Source of the DNA: Rhodocyclaceae bacterium
Lineage (GTDB): Bacteria; Pseudomonadota; Gammaproteobacteria; Burkholderiales; Rhodocyclaceae
Assembly (NCBI GenBank): GCA_018261935.1
Contig: JAGTRP010000005.1
Coordinates: 1 to 64,000, forward strand
DNA: 64,000 bases
Reading direction: 5' to 3'
Both the position numbers and the translations under genes were made by a program. Positions within the stretch are counted from its first letter, which is position 1. Every line of letters begins with the position of its first letter. Below are positions 46,622 to 57,367 of the stretch, piece by piece. A model generated the notes under the pieces. The model did not search any database, was not told the DNA's origin, and was given only the letters and a program-made list of their open reading frames with translations.

Positions 46622-47577
46622 GCGGCCAGGGGCAGAGCGGTCAGGATGCCGGCTGCAGCGAGCACGGCTTCCACCTCCCCAGCCTTCTTCAAGGGGCGCA
46701 CCCGCCGGTAGAGGTCTTCCGCCTCGGGATAGGCGCGCCGCAGCAGCCCCAGCCACTGCTTGAGCCGCCCCGGGGCGTGCCGGTCTTCCAGCTTGCGGCG
46801 CACCCCGGACCAGAACCGGGCCACGGCCGGCATCAGCGCTTCCCAGCCGCCTACCGCTTCGCCCCGCAGGCGCCGGGCCAGCAGGGGATCGGCGATGGCA
46901 CCGCGGCCCAGCATGACGTCGGCGCAGCCGGTGGCCGCCCGGCAGCGCTCGTAGTCCGCCGGATTCCAGATCTCGCCATTGGCGATCACCGGCACTGGCA
47001 CCGCCTCCCGCACCCGGGCAATCCATTCCCAGCGGGCCGGCGGCCGGTAGCCGTCGACCTTGGTGCGGCCGTGGACGACCAGTTCATCGATGCCCCCCGC
47101 CGCCAGGGCCCGGGCGCAGTCGAGGGCCTGGGCCGGGTCCTGGATGCCCAGGCGCATCTTGGCGGAAAAGGGGATGGCGGCCGGCACCATGGGCCGGACG
47201 GCGGCGGCGATGCGGTGGAGCAGTTCCGGATCGGCCAGGAGGGACGCCCCGCCGCCGTGGCGGTTCACCAGGGGGGCCGGGCAGCCGAAATTGAGATCGA
47301 TGCCGGCAGGGTTCAGGGCCGCCAGCCGGGCGGCGTTCTCCGCCAGGCACCCGGGATCGGAACCCATGAGCTGGACCCGCACCGGAGTCCCGGACCCGGT
47401 GCGGCTGCCGTTCTTCAGCTCCGGGCAGACCCGGGTGAAGTAACGGCTGGGGAGCACGGTCCCCGAGACCCGCACGAATTCGGTGACGCACCAGTCGTAG
47501 CCGCCGATGCCGGTGAGGACGTCGCGCAGGACGTCGTCGGCAAGTCCTTCCATGGGGGCGAGGAGAATACGGGACAT
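46618..47577 (-). CDS. dusC: tRNA-dihydrouridine synthase (DusC-like)
   Basis: 319-residue FMN enzyme. It begins [20 protein letters not shown] and has [20 protein letters not shown], the catalytic Cys in [60 protein letters not shown] and [14 protein letters not shown]. The combination and short length fit DusC (U16) better than DusA or DusB. ATG 47577 is chosen by alignment; an ATG at 47622 overlapping the divergent PIN gene start is possible. Confidence 0.9.
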   Translation of the reverse strand: MSRILLAPMEGLADDVLRDVLTGIGGYDWCVTEFVRVSGTVLPSRYFTRVCPELKNGSRTGSGTPVRVQLMGSDPGCLAENAARLAALNPAGIDLNFGCPAPLVNRHGGGASLLADPELLHRIAAAVRPMVPAAIPFSAKMRLGIQDPAQALDCARALAAGGIDELVVHGRTKVDGYRPPARWEWIARVREAVPVPVIANGEIWNPADYERCRAATGCADVMLGRGAIADPLLARRLRGEAVGGWEALMPAVARFWSGVRRKLEDRHAPGRLKQWLGLLRRAYPEAEDLYRRVRPLKKAGEVEAVLAAAGILTALPLAA

Positions 47578-47620
47578 GGGCGGGAACGGTTCGGAAAGCG
47601 GCGCATTATAATCCGCCTCC

Positions 47621-48070
47621 ATGCTGCGCCTCGTCCTCGACACCAACGTCGTCCTCGACCTCCTCCATTTCGCCGACCCGGCGGCGACGCCGCTCCTGGG
47701 GATTTTCGCCAGCGGGCGGGCCCGCTGCTTCGCTGACGACGCCGGCCTGGAAGAGTTGCGCCGGGTGGTGGCCTACCCGGAGTTCGGGCTCTCCGCCCCG
47801 GCCGGCGCCCTCCTGCTGGAACGCTACCGCACCCTGGCGGTCCCGGTCCCCCTGGGCCCGGCCCCCGAATTGCCCCGATGCCGGGACCGGGACGACCAGA
47901 AGTTCCTCGAACTCGCCGCCCGTAGCGGGGCCCATCTGCTCATCAGCAAGGACAAGGCCCTGCTGAAGCTCAAGGGCCGGACCAAACTGCCTTTTCGCAT
48001 CCTCACGCCGGCCACTGCCCTTCCTTTCATCGACGCCGGGAGCAGCGACCTTCCCAATATGCCAAAATAA
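47621..48070 (+). CDS. PIN-domain protein (putative toxin-antitoxin toxin family)
   Basis: 149 residues. [20 protein letters not shown] gives the first catalytic Asp, [18 protein letters not shown] the Glu, and [20 protein letters not shown] with [12 protein letters not shown] the later acids. This is the COG1569 PIN family annotated as toxin-like RNases. No antitoxin-sized gene is adjacent on either side, so it is an orphan. It is divergent from dusC with 43 nt between starts. Confidence 0.82.
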   Translation: MLRLVLDTNVVLDLLHFADPAATPLLGIFASGRARCFADDAGLEELRRVVAYPEFGLSAPAGALLLERYRTLAVPVPLGPAPELPRCRDRDDQKFLELAARSGAHLLISKDKALLKLKGRTKLPFRILTPATALPFIDAGSSDLPNMPK

Positions 48071-48143
48071 CGCTTTGTCATTATTCCCGGCTTCAGGCCT
48101 GCATGCCGAAAATACGGGCGCACCCCGTCAGGAGAGTCCTCGA

Positions 48144-48944
48144 ATGAGCGTGTTCGGAAAACTGTCCCATCTCGTCCGGCGCCGCCAGTCCGCAAGGCCG
48201 GCCCACCATCCCTTCCTGGCCGAGGTGGCTAGCCTGTTCGGTCCCGGCCTCGCCCGGGTGCCGGATTTCGAGGCTCGCCTGAAGCCGGCACTGGCCTTCG
48301 CCATCGAATACTTCGACCGGGAAATCGCCAGCATCCCCGGGCCCTTCGTCCTGGCCCCGGAAACCTACGGCAGCGACGGATTCCTGACCTCCATCTTTCC
48401 CACCACCGGCGACATCGCCACCGCCCTCAACCACAGCATCGAAGTCCGGGAATCCCTGCCCTCCCTGGCCGACAGCGGCCATGTCCAGGTCCATGCCCTC
48501 CTCGGCATGCGCCGCCGGCCCGGAGACGGGGCCTCCGGCCAGCCGCCGGTCTTCGCCGACCATACCCTGCGCAGCCTGGCTCCCACCGAGCAGGACACCC
48601 GCAATTATCTGCGCCTGGTGGCGGTAGATCGCCTCCTCAAGGGCTTCGGCGAGCACGTCCAGCGCTTGCGCCGCCAGGACGAGGCTCCGGTGAAGGAACT
48701 CGCCCCGGAAAACATGCTGCGGGGCCTGCTCGCCTGGCTCAATTCCCCGGCCGAGCACCTGCGGATCACTCCCAACGCCGTGCGCTGGGGATGGGGCGAC
48801 GGCACCCTGCAATACGAACTGCCGACCATGCACAGCGCCGACCGGCGGCAGTGGATCGTCTGCCTGGTGCGCTTTTCCGCCCAGACCGGCTTGGCCGCCC
48901 TGCATCAGGCAACGGCCCGGCCGAACCGCTACATCCTCATCTGA
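48144..48944 (+). CDS. uncharacterised cytosolic protein
   Basis: 266 residues; family not recognised. There is no signal peptide or membrane helix. Features are a basic N-terminus (SHLVRRRQSARPAHHPF), a helical middle with HSIEVRESLPSLADSGHVQV and YLRLVAVDRLLKGFGEHVQR, and a C-terminal beta segment (RWGWGDGTLQYELPTMHSAD). AGGAGA before the ATG fixes the start. It lies between the PIN gene and the convergent yaaA. Confidence 0.6.
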   Translation: MSVFGKLSHLVRRRQSARPAHHPFLAEVASLFGPGLARVPDFEARLKPALAFAIEYFDREIASIPGPFVLAPETYGSDGFLTSIFPTTGDIATALNHSIEVRESLPSLADSGHVQVHALLGMRRRPGDGASGQPPVFADHTLRSLAPTEQDTRNYLRLVAVDRLLKGFGEHVQRLRRQDEAPVKELAPENMLRGLLAWLNSPAEHLRITPNAVRWGWGDGTLQYELPTMHSADRRQWIVCLVRFSAQTGLAALHQATARPNRYILI

Positions 48945-48957
48945 GCCTGCCGGGGCC

Positions 48958-49731
48958 TCAGGCCTCCCGGCGGCGGAAGACCCAGGTGGTCTCGTCCGAG
49001 GCTTCGGGAGCGAAGGCGTAGCCGCTGCTATCGAAGCCCTGCAGGCCCTCCGGCTCGGTGAGGCGCCTCTCGATGGCGAAGCGGGCCATCATGCCCCGGG
49101 CCCGCTTGGCGTAGAAACTGATGATCTTGTAGCGGCCGCCCTTCCAGTCCTCGAACACCGGCTGGATGACGGTGGCCCGCAGCTTCCTCGGCACCAGGGC
49201 CTTGAAATACTCCTCGGAGGCCAGGTTCACCAGCACCGGGCGGGGCATGGCGGCCAGTTCCGCATTCACCGCCTCCACCAGCCGCTCCCCCCAGAAGGCG
49301 TAGAGGTCCTTGCCCCGGGCGTTGGCGAGCTTGGTGCCCATCTCCAGGCGGTAGGGCTGGATCAGGTCGAGGGGGCGTAGGAGGCCGTAGAGGCCGGAAA
49401 GGATGCGCAGCCGGGGCTGGGCGAAATCCAGGTCGGCGGCGGACAGGTTCCGGGCATCCAGGCCGTCGTAGACATCGCCGTCGAAGGCCAGGGCGGCCGC
49501 CTTGGCGTTCTCCGGGCTGAAGGGCAGATGCCACTCGGCGTAGCGATTGAAATTGAGGACAGCCAGGGGATCGGAGAGATCCATGAGGCGGGCGATATCC
49601 ACCGGCGACAGGGTGCGCAACTGCTCCATGAGGATCTGGGAGTCGGCCGTGAAGCCCGGCTGGCTATAGGCATCGACATGGGGCGGCGTCTTGAAATCCA
49701 GCGTTTTCGCCGGGGAAAGGACCATCAGCAT
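48958..49731 (-). CDS. yaaA: peroxide stress protein YaaA
   Basis: 257 residues of the UPF0246/DUF328 family, which limits free iron and DNA damage during peroxide stress in E. coli. The N-terminus [13 protein letters not shown] and the segments [40 protein letters not shown] and [17 protein letters not shown] are diagnostic. ATG 49731 has AGGAG 6 nt upstream; the very long frame extending upstream is antisense to the neighbouring gene. Confidence 0.94.
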   Translation of the reverse strand: MLMVLSPAKTLDFKTPPHVDAYSQPGFTADSQILMEQLRTLSPVDIARLMDLSDPLAVLNFNRYAEWHLPFSPENAKAAALAFDGDVYDGLDARNLSAADLDFAQPRLRILSGLYGLLRPLDLIQPYRLEMGTKLANARGKDLYAFWGERLVEAVNAELAAMPRPVLVNLASEEYFKALVPRKLRATVIQPVFEDWKGGRYKIISFYAKRARGMMARFAIERRLTEPEGLQGFDSSGYAFAPEASDETTWVFRRREA

Positions 49732-49818
49732 CAAACTCTCCTGCAATCGGGACCCTTCCAATTTTACCGGCTTGGTAAAATTACGCCCTTTCTCCCCTTT
49801 CCCACGCGAGTCACCCCT

Positions 49819-50994
49819 ATGAAACGCACCCGTTTCGGCACCCGCGCCCGCATTTCCCGGGACGCCGCCGAACTGCAACGCCTGGCCACCGGCCTCTCCG
49901 AATCCGGCTGCAAGCTGGAGGACGCCTGGTGGGAGAGCCGTCTCGCCGAACTGGTGGACAGCCTCCTCAAGAACGGCGCCGAGGATGACATCAACACCGC
50001 CCTCGACCGCCTGTTCGAGACCAATCCCCGGGCCCACGACGAACTGGCCGACATGGTGGAGGCGCGGGCCGAGTCCAGCCGCCTGGAAGCCAAGGGCCAG
50101 GAATTCGACATTCTCCTCTTCGCGGCCCCGGTGCTGGCCTGGTCCCGCTTTTCCATTCCCGCCTGCAGCCTGCCCGGGAACAGCCTGGATGCCCTGAAAG
50201 TGCAACTCGGCGCCCACGTCTTCGGTGCCAGCGCCAAGGTCGCCCTGGCCGATTTCCTCTTCAGCCCGGACCAGCTGCCCAGGAGCTTCTGCGACACCTG
50301 GCTCCTGATGCGGGAACTGGGCACCGCCGCCCTGGCCGGCCAGCACCTGGCCATCGACACCGAGACCCTGGCCGAAACCAACCGCTTCCTGTCGGATGTT
50401 CGCTACCTGGTGGGCGCCGTGGCGGTGCCCCGGGGCCAGGCGGTGTTCCGCTGGAACGAGGCCGACGGCAGCCGCGAGGCCGCCCTCAAGGAGTGGGTCA
50501 AGCAGGGCAGCCCCAACCTGGAGCCGCTCCTCACCGGCTGCGCCTACCAGCCGCTGCTGGCGGATGCCTACCACACCGCCTGCCGGCAGGCCGACCGGGC
50601 GTCCCGCCCCTATTCCCTGAAGACCTCCGTCGCCTTCCTGCAGACCGTCCAGGGCATCACCCCCGCCGACCTGCGGGCGGTGGTCGGTCCCTTCTACGAC
50701 CGCCGCATGGAGGAATACCGGGTCGGCCTCGGCCCCCGGGACAACAAGGAAGCCACCTGGCACGGCATCGTCTGGCCCCTGCTGGGCGCCGAGGACGAGG
50801 CCACCGACGCGGCCGGCGAAATCGAGTCGGTGCTGCGGGAATGCGGCGTCAAGGAGGTGGTCTTCCTGGATCACCACTTCCCCATGGAATTCTGCGACGA
50901 CTGCGGCGCCCCCATGTACCCCGACCCGGAAGGGGAGCTGGTGCATGCGGAAATGCCCGAGCAGCCCACCTCCAACTCCCAGGTTCTGCACTGA
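49819..50994 (+). CDS. DUF2863 family protein
   Basis: 391 residues of a family confined largely to betaproteobacteria, function unknown. It starts [20 protein letters not shown]; a conserved core contains [20 protein letters not shown] and [18 protein letters not shown], and the C-terminus has two cysteines in [20 protein letters not shown], possibly a zinc site. No signal peptide. Its stop overlaps the bioA start (TGATG), so it may lead the biotin operon transcript. Confidence 0.8.
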   Translation: MKRTRFGTRARISRDAAELQRLATGLSESGCKLEDAWWESRLAELVDSLLKNGAEDDINTALDRLFETNPRAHDELADMVEARAESSRLEAKGQEFDILLFAAPVLAWSRFSIPACSLPGNSLDALKVQLGAHVFGASAKVALADFLFSPDQLPRSFCDTWLLMRELGTAALAGQHLAIDTETLAETNRFLSDVRYLVGAVAVPRGQAVFRWNEADGSREAALKEWVKQGSPNLEPLLTGCAYQPLLADAYHTACRQADRASRPYSLKTSVAFLQTVQGITPADLRAVVGPFYDRRMEEYRVGLGPRDNKEATWHGIVWPLLGAEDEATDAAGEIESVLRECGVKEVVFLDHHFPMEFCDDCGAPMYPDPEGELVHAEMPEQPTSNSQVLH

Positions 50995-52316
50995 TGAACA
51001 ACTCCGATTGGCTGGCCCGCAGCCAGGCCGCCGTCTGGCACCCCTGCACCCAGATGCGCCACCATGCGACGGGCGACCTGCCCCTGGTGCCCATCGCCCG
51101 GGGCGCCGGGGCTTGGCTCTACGACTTCGACGGCCGGCGCTACCTGGATGGCATCAGCTCCTGGTGGACCAATCTCTTCGGCCACGCCAATCCGCGCATC
51201 AACGCCGCCTTGAAGGACCAGCTGGAGCGCCTGGAGCACGTCATGCTGGCGGGCTTCACCCACGCCCCTGTGGTGGAGTTGTCCGAGCGCCTTTCCGCCC
51301 TCACCGGTGGGGCGCTGGGCCATGCCTTCTACGCTTCCGACGGCGCCTCGGCCACCGAGATCGCCCTCAAGATGAGCTTCCATTACTGGCAGAACGCCGG
51401 CCGCTGCCAGAAGCAGGAATTCCTGTGCCTGGCCGGCAGCTACCACGGCGAGACGGTGGGCGCCCTGGCGGTGACCGACGTCGCCCTCTTCAAGGAGGCC
51501 TACGCCCCCCTGGTGCGGGCCGCCACCGTGGTGCCCTGCCCTGACGCCCGCCAGGCCGAGGCGGGGGAAACCCCGGCCGACGTGGCGCGCCGCGCCGCGG
51601 CTGCCCTGGAGGCCCACCTGGAGGCCCACGGGGACAACATCGCCGCCCTCATCGTCGAACCCCTGGTCCAGGGCGCCACCGGCATGGCCATGTACGACCC
51701 GGAATACCTGAAGCTGGCCCGGGCCCTCTGCGACCGCTTCGAGGTGCATCTCATCTGCGACGAGATCGCCGTGGGGTGCGGGCGCACCGGCACATTCTTC
51801 GCCCATGAGCAGGCCGGTATCCGCCCGGATTTCCTCTGCCTCTCCAAGGGTATTTCCGGCGGCTACCTGCCCCTCTCCGTGGTCCTCACCACCGACACCG
51901 TCTATGGCGCCTTCTACGACGACGCCGTGACCCGGGGCTTCCTCCATTCCCACTCCTACACCGGCAACCCCCTGGCCTGCCGGGCGGCCCTCGCCACCCT
52001 GGACATCTTCCGGGAGGACGACGTGATCGCCGCCAACCGCCGCCGGGCCGAACGCCTGGGCGCCGCCCTCGCCCCCCTCGCCGGCCATCCCCAGGTCCGC
52101 CATATGCGCCAGCGGGGCATGATCCTGGCCTTCGACGTGGACACCCCCGACCCGGCCTTCTCCCGCCGCTTCTACCGGGCGGCACTGGCACGGGAAGCCC
52201 TGGTCCGCCCCATCGGCAGCACCGTGTACCTGATGCCCCCCTACATCCTGGACGAGGCCGAGATCGCCCACCTGGGCCGGGCGGCGGCAGGCGCCCTCGA
52301 AGAGGCCCTGGCGTGA
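50994..52316 (+). CDS. bioA: adenosylmethionine-8-amino-7-oxononanoate transaminase
   Basis: 440-residue class III aminotransferase converting KAPA to DAPA with SAM as amino donor. [54 protein letters not shown] and the PLP Lys in [15 protein letters not shown] are diagnostic of BioA. The ATG overlaps the DUF2863 stop and its own stop overlaps bioF. It is the first biotin gene of bioA-F-H-C-D. Confidence 0.96.
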   Translation: MNNSDWLARSQAAVWHPCTQMRHHATGDLPLVPIARGAGAWLYDFDGRRYLDGISSWWTNLFGHANPRINAALKDQLERLEHVMLAGFTHAPVVELSERLSALTGGALGHAFYASDGASATEIALKMSFHYWQNAGRCQKQEFLCLAGSYHGETVGALAVTDVALFKEAYAPLVRAATVVPCPDARQAEAGETPADVARRAAAALEAHLEAHGDNIAALIVEPLVQGATGMAMYDPEYLKLARALCDRFEVHLICDEIAVGCGRTGTFFAHEQAGIRPDFLCLSKGISGGYLPLSVVLTTDTVYGAFYDDAVTRGFLHSHSYTGNPLACRAALATLDIFREDDVIAANRRRAERLGAALAPLAGHPQVRHMRQRGMILAFDVDTPDPAFSRRFYRAALAREALVRPIGSTVYLMPPYILDEAEIAHLGRAAAGALEEALA

Positions 52317-53476
52317 TCGAAGACCGCCTCAAGACCGAGCTCGCGGCCATTGCCGCCGATGGCCTCACCCGCCGCCGCCGCGTCCTGGCCGCCCCCTGCG
52401 GCCCCCACGCTGTGGTGGACGGCCGCCCCATGCTGGCCTTCACCAGCAACGACTACCTGGGCCTCGCCGCCCATCCGGAGATCGCCGAAGCCATGGCCGA
52501 GGGCGCCCGGCGTTGGGGCGCCGGCAGCGGCGCCTCCCACCTGGTGAGCGGCCATCTGGCGCCCCACCAGGAACTGGAAGAACGGCTGGCTGCCTTCACC
52601 GGCTTTCCCCGCACCCTGACCTTCTCCACCGGCTACCTGGCCAACCTCGCCGTGGTGCCGACCCTGGCCGGGCGCGGCAGTGCGGTCTTCGCCGACAAGC
52701 TCAACCACGCCTCCCTCATCGATGCGGTGCAGCTTGCCAAGGCCCAGGGGGCGGAATCCCACCGCTATCCCCACAACGACCTGGCGACCCTGGAGCGCCA
52801 GCTGGCGGCAAGCGAGGCGGCGGAGAAGATCATCGTTACCGATGCCGTCTTCAGCATGGACGGCGACCTCACTCCTTTGCCCGAACTCTTCGAACTGGCC
52901 GAGCGCTTCGACGCCTGGCTGGTGGTGGACGACGCCCACGGCTTCGGCGTCCTCGGCCGCCACGGCCGGGGCGCCCTGGACCACTGCGGCATCCCGGCCC
53001 ATCCCCGGATCCTCCTCATGGGCACCCTGGGCAAGGCGGCCGGGGTCTCCGGCGCCTTCGTGGCCGGCTCTGACATCGCCATCGAATACCTGATCCAGCG
53101 GGCCCGCACCTACATCTTCACCACCGCCGCGCCCCCCGCCGTGGCCTGCGCCCTCCTGAAAAGCCTGGACATCATCGCCGCCGGCGACGACCGGCGGGCC
53201 CACCTCACGGCCCTCATCCGGCAATTGCAGGATGGCCTCGCCGGCCTGCCCTGGCAGCTCCTGCCCTCCCCCACCGCCATCCAGCCCCTGGTGGTGGGCG
53301 GCAACGAGGACGCCCTGCGGCTCTCCCAGGCCCTCGCCGAGCGCGGGCTGTGGGTCCCGGCCATCCGCCCGCCGACGGTCCCCAAGGGCACGGCGCGGCT
53401 GCGCATCTCCCTCTCCGCCGCCCACAGGGAGGCGGATGTGGACCAACTCATCGGCGCCCTGAGGGAGTTGGCATGA
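52313..53476 (+). CDS. bioF: 8-amino-7-oxononanoate synthase
   Basis: 387-residue alpha-oxoamine synthase joining pimeloyl-ACP and alanine. FTSNDYLGLAAHPEI, GAGSGASHLVSGHLAPHQEL, VVDDAHGFGVLGRHGRGALD and the PLP Lys in MGTLGKAAGVSGAF are visible. The GTG start overlaps the bioA stop (GTGA) and the stop overlaps bioH (ATGA). Confidence 0.96.
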   Translation: MIEDRLKTELAAIAADGLTRRRRVLAAPCGPHAVVDGRPMLAFTSNDYLGLAAHPEIAEAMAEGARRWGAGSGASHLVSGHLAPHQELEERLAAFTGFPRTLTFSTGYLANLAVVPTLAGRGSAVFADKLNHASLIDAVQLAKAQGAESHRYPHNDLATLERQLAASEAAEKIIVTDAVFSMDGDLTPLPELFELAERFDAWLVVDDAHGFGVLGRHGRGALDHCGIPAHPRILLMGTLGKAAGVSGAFVAGSDIAIEYLIQRARTYIFTTAAPPAVACALLKSLDIIAAGDDRRAHLTALIRQLQDGLAGLPWQLLPSPTAIQPLVVGGNEDALRLSQALAERGLWVPAIRPPTVPKGTARLRISLSAAHREADVDQLIGALRELA

Positions 53477-54195
53477 GCGCTCCCCTGGTCTTCGTTCCCG
53501 GCTGGTGCCTGGGCCGTGGCCCCTGGCAGCCCACCATCGACGCCCTCGGCGGCACCGTCGCCGACCTGCCCGGCTATGGGGAAGCGCCCCTCATCGACGA
53601 TTTCCATGCCGCCGCCAACGCCCTGGCTGAAAGCCTCGCCCCCGGCAGCATCCTCTGCGGCTGGTCCCTGGGCGCCATGCTGGCCCTGGCCGCTGCCTCC
53701 CGGGCGCCAGAAAAGGTCGGAAAGCTGGTGCTGGTGGCCGGCACGGCGTCCTTCGTCCAGCGGGAAGGCTGGCCCGACGCCATGGCCCCGGGAGTGCTGG
53801 CGGAATTCACCGCCGCCGTGGCGGCCGACGTGGAAGCCATGCTGCCCCGCTTCGTGGGCGGCTTCAACCGGGGCGACGCCCGGGCCAAGGCCGTCACCCG
53901 GGAACTCCTGGAGCGGGCCGACCCGCGCCCAACCGCAGTGGCCCTGGCCACCGGCCTCGCCTGGCTTCGGGACGTTGACCTGCGGCCCATCGCCCCCGCC
54001 GTGGCCGCGCCGGCCCTCATCCTCCACGGCGCTGCCGACCCCCTCATGCCTCTCCCTGCGGCCGAGGCCCTGGCGGCCCTCATGCCCCGGGCCCGGCTCG
54101 AGGTCTTCCCGGCCAGTGCCCACGCTCCCTTCGTTTCCGATCCGACCGCCTTCCAGGCCCGGATCACTGCTTTCCTGAATGACCCAACCCCCTAA
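53473..54195 (+). CDS. bioH: pimeloyl-[ACP] methyl ester esterase
   Basis: 240-residue alpha/beta hydrolase releasing pimeloyl-ACP from its methyl ester. The oxyanion segment FVPGWCLGRGPWQPT, nucleophile Ser in LCGWSLGAMLALAAA, Asp in LILHGAADPLMPLP and His in FPASAHAPFVSDP form the catalytic set. Its place between bioF and bioC supports BioH among the many hydrolases. It overlaps bioC by 17 nt. Confidence 0.92.
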   Translation: MSAPLVFVPGWCLGRGPWQPTIDALGGTVADLPGYGEAPLIDDFHAAANALAESLAPGSILCGWSLGAMLALAAASRAPEKVGKLVLVAGTASFVQREGWPDAMAPGVLAEFTAAVAADVEAMLPRFVGGFNRGDARAKAVTRELLERADPRPTAVALATGLAWLRDVDLRPIAPAVAAPALILHGAADPLMPLPAAEALAALMPRARLEVFPASAHAPFVSDPTAFQARITAFLNDPTP

Positions 54196-54943
54196 GCACC
54201 GAGTACGGCAATCCTTCGAGCGGGCCGCCGCTACCTACGACAGCGCCGCCCAGGTCCAGCGCCTGATTTGCGACTGGCAGGCGGATGCCCTGCCGGCAAC
54301 GCTGGCGCCGGACGTGGTTCTCGACGTCGGCTGCGGCACCGGCTACGCCCTGCGCCTCCTGCGGGAACGCTTCCCGGCCGCCGCCCTGGTCGCCCTCGAC
54401 CTCTCCCCTGCCATGCTCGCCACCATCCGGGCGCCCGCTCTGCGCCTGGCTGGGGATGCCGAGCGTCTGCCCCTGGCCGCCGCTTCCGTCGGACTCTACT
54501 GGTCCAGCCTGGCCCTGCAGTGGTGCGACCTGGACACCGCCCTCGCCGAAGCCCGGCGTGTCCTCAAGGCCGGCGGGCACCTGGCCGTCTCCACCTTGGG
54601 CCCGGGCACCTTTGCCGAATTGCGCTCCGCCTTTTCGGCGGCCGATGCCCACCGCCACACCCTGGCCTTCCAGACCCCCGGCCAGATCGCAGCCCGGCTT
54701 GCCGCCGCCGGCTTTTCGGATCATCGCATCAGCCGCCGGCAACAGGTCTGCCACTACCCGGACCTCAAGACCCTGCTGCGGGCAGTGAAGGCAGTCGGCG
54801 CCAATCAGGTGGGCTCCGGCCGCCGCCCCGGGCTCATGAGCCGCACCGCCTGGCAGCGGGCGGAAGCCGCCTACGAGGCCCTGCGGGAAACCCGGGGCCT
54901 TCCCCTCACCTACGACGTCATCACCATCCACAGCCAAAAATGA
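54179..54943 (+). CDS. bioC: malonyl-ACP O-methyltransferase
   Basis: 254-residue SAM methyltransferase that starts pimelate synthesis by capping malonyl-ACP. N-terminal [20 protein letters not shown] is the BioC signature; the SAM motif [16 protein letters not shown] and [20 protein letters not shown] follow. C-terminal [10 protein letters not shown] is typical. It begins within the end of bioH and overlaps bioD. Confidence 0.94.
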   Translation: MTQPPKHRVRQSFERAAATYDSAAQVQRLICDWQADALPATLAPDVVLDVGCGTGYALRLLRERFPAAALVALDLSPAMLATIRAPALRLAGDAERLPLAAASVGLYWSSLALQWCDLDTALAEARRVLKAGGHLAVSTLGPGTFAELRSAFSAADAHRHTLAFQTPGQIAARLAAAGFSDHRISRRQQVCHYPDLKTLLRAVKAVGANQVGSGRRPGLMSRTAWQRAEAAYEALRETRGLPLTYDVITIHSQK

Positions 54944-55602
54944 AACACGCCTGGTTCATCGCCGGTACCGACACGGAAATCGGCAAGACCTTCGTCGCCT
55001 GCACCCTCCTCCATGCCGCCCGGGCCCGAGGCTGGTCGGCGGTGGGGATGAAGCCGGTGGCCGCCGGCACCGCTCCCGACGGCACCAACGAGGACGTGGA
55101 GCAGCTGCGGGCCGCGAGCAGCCTCGACCTGCCGCTGCGGCTTATCAACCCCTATCTTTTCCAGGCCCCCATCGCCCCCCACATCGCCGCGGCGGAAGAG
55201 GGAATCGACATCGACTTCGCCCGCATCGGAAAGGCCTATGGGGAGCTCGCCGCCCAGGCCGACGTGGTCGTGGTGGAAGGGGTTGGCGGCTTTCGCGTCC
55301 CCCTGGGGGAGGACCGGGACAGCGCCGATCTGGCCGTGGCCCTGGGCCTGCCGGTGATCCTGGTGGTGGGCATGCGCCTGGGTTGCATCAGCCACGCCCT
55401 GCTCACGGCCGAGGCCATCGCCGCCCGGGGCCTGACCCTGGCCGGCTGGGTGGCGAACCGGGTCGATCCGGCCATGACCCGCTTCGAGGAAAATCTGGCG
55501 GCGCTGCGTCGGCGCCTGCCCGCGCCGCTCCTGGGGGTCGTCCCCCATGGTCCGGCCGGCGGCGCCGCTGGGGCGGCGGCCTGCCTCGTCGTGCCCGCTT
55601 AG
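54940..55602 (+). CDS. bioD: dethiobiotin synthetase
   Basis: 220 residues, ATP-dependent ring closure of DAPA with CO2. P-loop [20 protein letters not shown], substrate Lys in [34 protein letters not shown] and ANRVDPAM are diagnostic. It is the last gene of the operon; its stop overlaps by 4 nt the stop of the convergent Hpt gene. bioB is not in the window. Confidence 0.95.
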   Translation: MKHAWFIAGTDTEIGKTFVACTLLHAARARGWSAVGMKPVAAGTAPDGTNEDVEQLRAASSLDLPLRLINPYLFQAPIAPHIAAAEEGIDIDFARIGKAYGELAAQADVVVVEGVGGFRVPLGEDRDSADLAVALGLPVILVVGMRLGCISHALLTAEAIAARGLTLAGWVANRVDPAMTRFEENLAALRRRLPAPLLGVVPHGPAGGAAGAAACLVVPA

Positions 55603-55943
55603 CCCTTCCCGGGGCCGAGGGCTGCGGCCACCAGGCGCAGCCGCTCCTGCACCTTCGGCACCAGGTCCGGAAGGGCGGACAGATTGCCGTCCCGGGCCTG
55701 CTGCTCGGCTACCGAGGCCAGGGCGGCGCCATGGTCATCGACGAAGGTGGCCAGCAGGCTCTTGATGGTATGGGCGTGGCGCCGCAGGAGTGCCGCGTCA
55801 GCGGCGGCCAGCGCCACGGCGATCTGGGTGCCGTAGTGGCTCCAGTCCTGCAGGTACATGTCGGCCATGGTAGCGAAAAGCTCCTCGTCACCCCCGAGAC
55901 GCCTCAGGATGGTGGATTTGTCGAGTACGAATTCCTCTGCCAA
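55599..55943 (-). CDS. stand-alone Hpt-domain protein
   Basis: 114 residues, essentially one Hpt bundle: [20 protein letters not shown] and the phospho-acceptor His in [20 protein letters not shown], where the usual KGAA/KSSS after the His reads KSLL. It would shuttle phosphoryl groups between hybrid kinases and regulators. I chose the TTG at 55943 (GGAG 7 nt upstream); the frame is open back to a TTG at 56039. No kinase is adjacent; the hybrid kinase at 41.5 kb carries its own Hpt. Confidence 0.75.
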   Translation of the reverse strand: MAEEFVLDKSTILRRLGGDEELFATMADMYLQDWSHYGTQIAVALAAADAALLRRHAHTIKSLLATFVDDHGAALASVAEQQARDGNLSALPDLVPKVQERLRLVAAALGPGKG

Positions 55944-56152
55944 CTTTCTTCTCCAGTCCCTGCTGCCGAATCTTGTGTTCCGGACGTTCGGGCCGGCGCG
56001 CCGATCGCAATCGATATCACGCTCCGGTAATCGAGCCAATATACCATAGGTATATTCATCACCAAAGCCCTGCTATGGAACTGGGGACTTGGCAGCATGG
56101 ACATTCCGCCATGAAATTCCGATAATCGCCGGACTCAACCCTAGCAGCCATC

Positions 56153-56761
56153 ATGAAGATTCTCTTCGACCTCTTCCCGGTCATTCTTTTCTTCACCACC
56201 TTCAAGTTTTCCGAAAAATCCCCGGACGCCGTCGCCGCCTGGCTCGGGCAGGTTCCCGGACTGGGCGCGGTGGATACCGCCCAGGCTCCCATCCTGGCGG
56301 CAACGCTGGTCGTCATCCTCGCCACCTTCGTGCAGATCGGCTGGGTCTGGTTCCGCCATGGCAAGGTGGACAAGATGCTGTGGGTAAGCCTTGTGCTGGT
56401 GGTGTTTTTCGGCGGCATGACCCTGGTTTTCAAGGACGACACCTTCATCAAGCTGAAGCCCACCATCCTTTACTGGATCTTTGCCGGCAGCATGGGCTTC
56501 GCCACCCTGGTGCTCAAGAAAAATGCCATCCGGACCATGCTCGGCGAGCAGATGGAACTGCCCGAGCCGGTCTGGGCCCGGATGAACGCCGCCTGGATCG
56601 GCTTCTTCCTGTTCATGGGGGCCGCCAATCTCTACGTCGCCTTCAACTTTCCGCAGGACGTCTGGGTGAACTTCAAGCTGTTCGGCGGCATGGGGCTTCT
56701 GCTCCTGTTCGTGCTGGCGCAAGGCTTCGTATTGTCCAAGTACCTCGAGGAAAAGAAATGA
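56153..56761 (+). CDS. yciB: inner membrane septation protein A (YciB)
   Basis: 202 residues with about five transmembrane helices. The N-terminus [19 protein letters not shown], then [40 protein letters not shown] and the conserved [20 protein letters not shown] are diagnostic of YciB/IspZ. It interacts with elongation and division proteins. The yciB-yciI-bolA-PPIase order that follows is common in proteobacteria. Confidence 0.94.
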   Translation: MKILFDLFPVILFFTTFKFSEKSPDAVAAWLGQVPGLGAVDTAQAPILAATLVVILATFVQIGWVWFRHGKVDKMLWVSLVLVVFFGGMTLVFKDDTFIKLKPTILYWIFAGSMGFATLVLKKNAIRTMLGEQMELPEPVWARMNAAWIGFFLFMGAANLYVAFNFPQDVWVNFKLFGGMGLLLLFVLAQGFVLSKYLEEKK

Positions 56762-57063
56762 TGTTCTACGTCATCGTCGGCGAAGACCGCCCCGACTCCC
56801 TGGCTGCCCGCCTCGCCGCCCGTCCCGCCCACCTGGCCCGGCTGCAGGAACTCCAGGCCCAGGGCCGCCTGCTCCTGGCCGGCCCCTGCCCCGCCATCGA
56901 TTCCCCCGACCCCGGCCCCGCAGGCTTCTCCGGCAGCGTCATCGTCGCCGAGTTCGAGTCCCTCGAAGCGGCCCAGGGCTGGGCCGATGCCGATCCCTAC
57001 GTCGCCGCCGGCGTCTATGAGCAGGTGTCGGTGAAGCCGTTCAAGAAAGTCCTGCCGGCGTGA
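56758..57063 (+). CDS. YciI family protein
   Basis: 101 residues of the ferredoxin-like YciI fold: [40 protein letters not shown] and [20 protein letters not shown], with the conserved His-Asp features in the [11 protein letters not shown] and DADPY segments. The precise role is unknown. The ATG overlaps the yciB stop (ATGA), and GAGG is 7 nt upstream. Confidence 0.9.
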   Translation: MMFYVIVGEDRPDSLAARLAARPAHLARLQELQAQGRLLLAGPCPAIDSPDPGPAGFSGSVIVAEFESLEAAQGWADADPYVAAGVYEQVSVKPFKKVLPA

Positions 57064-57329
57064 GCGACTCTCCGACCGTCGCCCTGCTGAAGGAACGGCT
57101 GGCCGTTCTGCAGCCCCTGCAGGTGGACATCGTGGACGACTCCCATCGCCATGCCGGCCATGCCGGCGCCCGGGAGGGTGGCCATTACCAGGTGACCATC
57201 GTCGCCGCCGCCTTTTCCGGCAAGAACACCCTGGCCCGCCATCGCCTGGTCCACGAGGCGGTGGGCGACCTGAAGCGCAGCGGTATCCATGCCTTGGTCA
57301 TCCATGCCAGGGCACCGGAGGAAGTATAA
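57060..57329 (+). CDS. BolA family protein
   Basis: 89 residues. [20 protein letters not shown] is the conserved loop with the cluster-binding His region, and [20 protein letters not shown] with [11 protein letters not shown] forms the class II KH-like C-terminus. BolA proteins work with monothiol glutaredoxins in Fe-S trafficking and affect morphology. The GTG start overlaps the YciI stop. Confidence 0.93.
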   Translation: MSDSPTVALLKERLAVLQPLQVDIVDDSHRHAGHAGAREGGHYQVTIVAAAFSGKNTLARHRLVHEAVGDLKRSGIHALVIHARAPEEV

Positions 57330-57367
57330 TTTTCCATTCTGCAACCAAACCACAACAAGGAATCAAG

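Noticed and set aside
57324-57329. TATAAT before the PPIase gene as a promoter
   Set aside because: No -35 element at an acceptable distance, and it overlaps the bolA stop codon in a tightly packed gene series.
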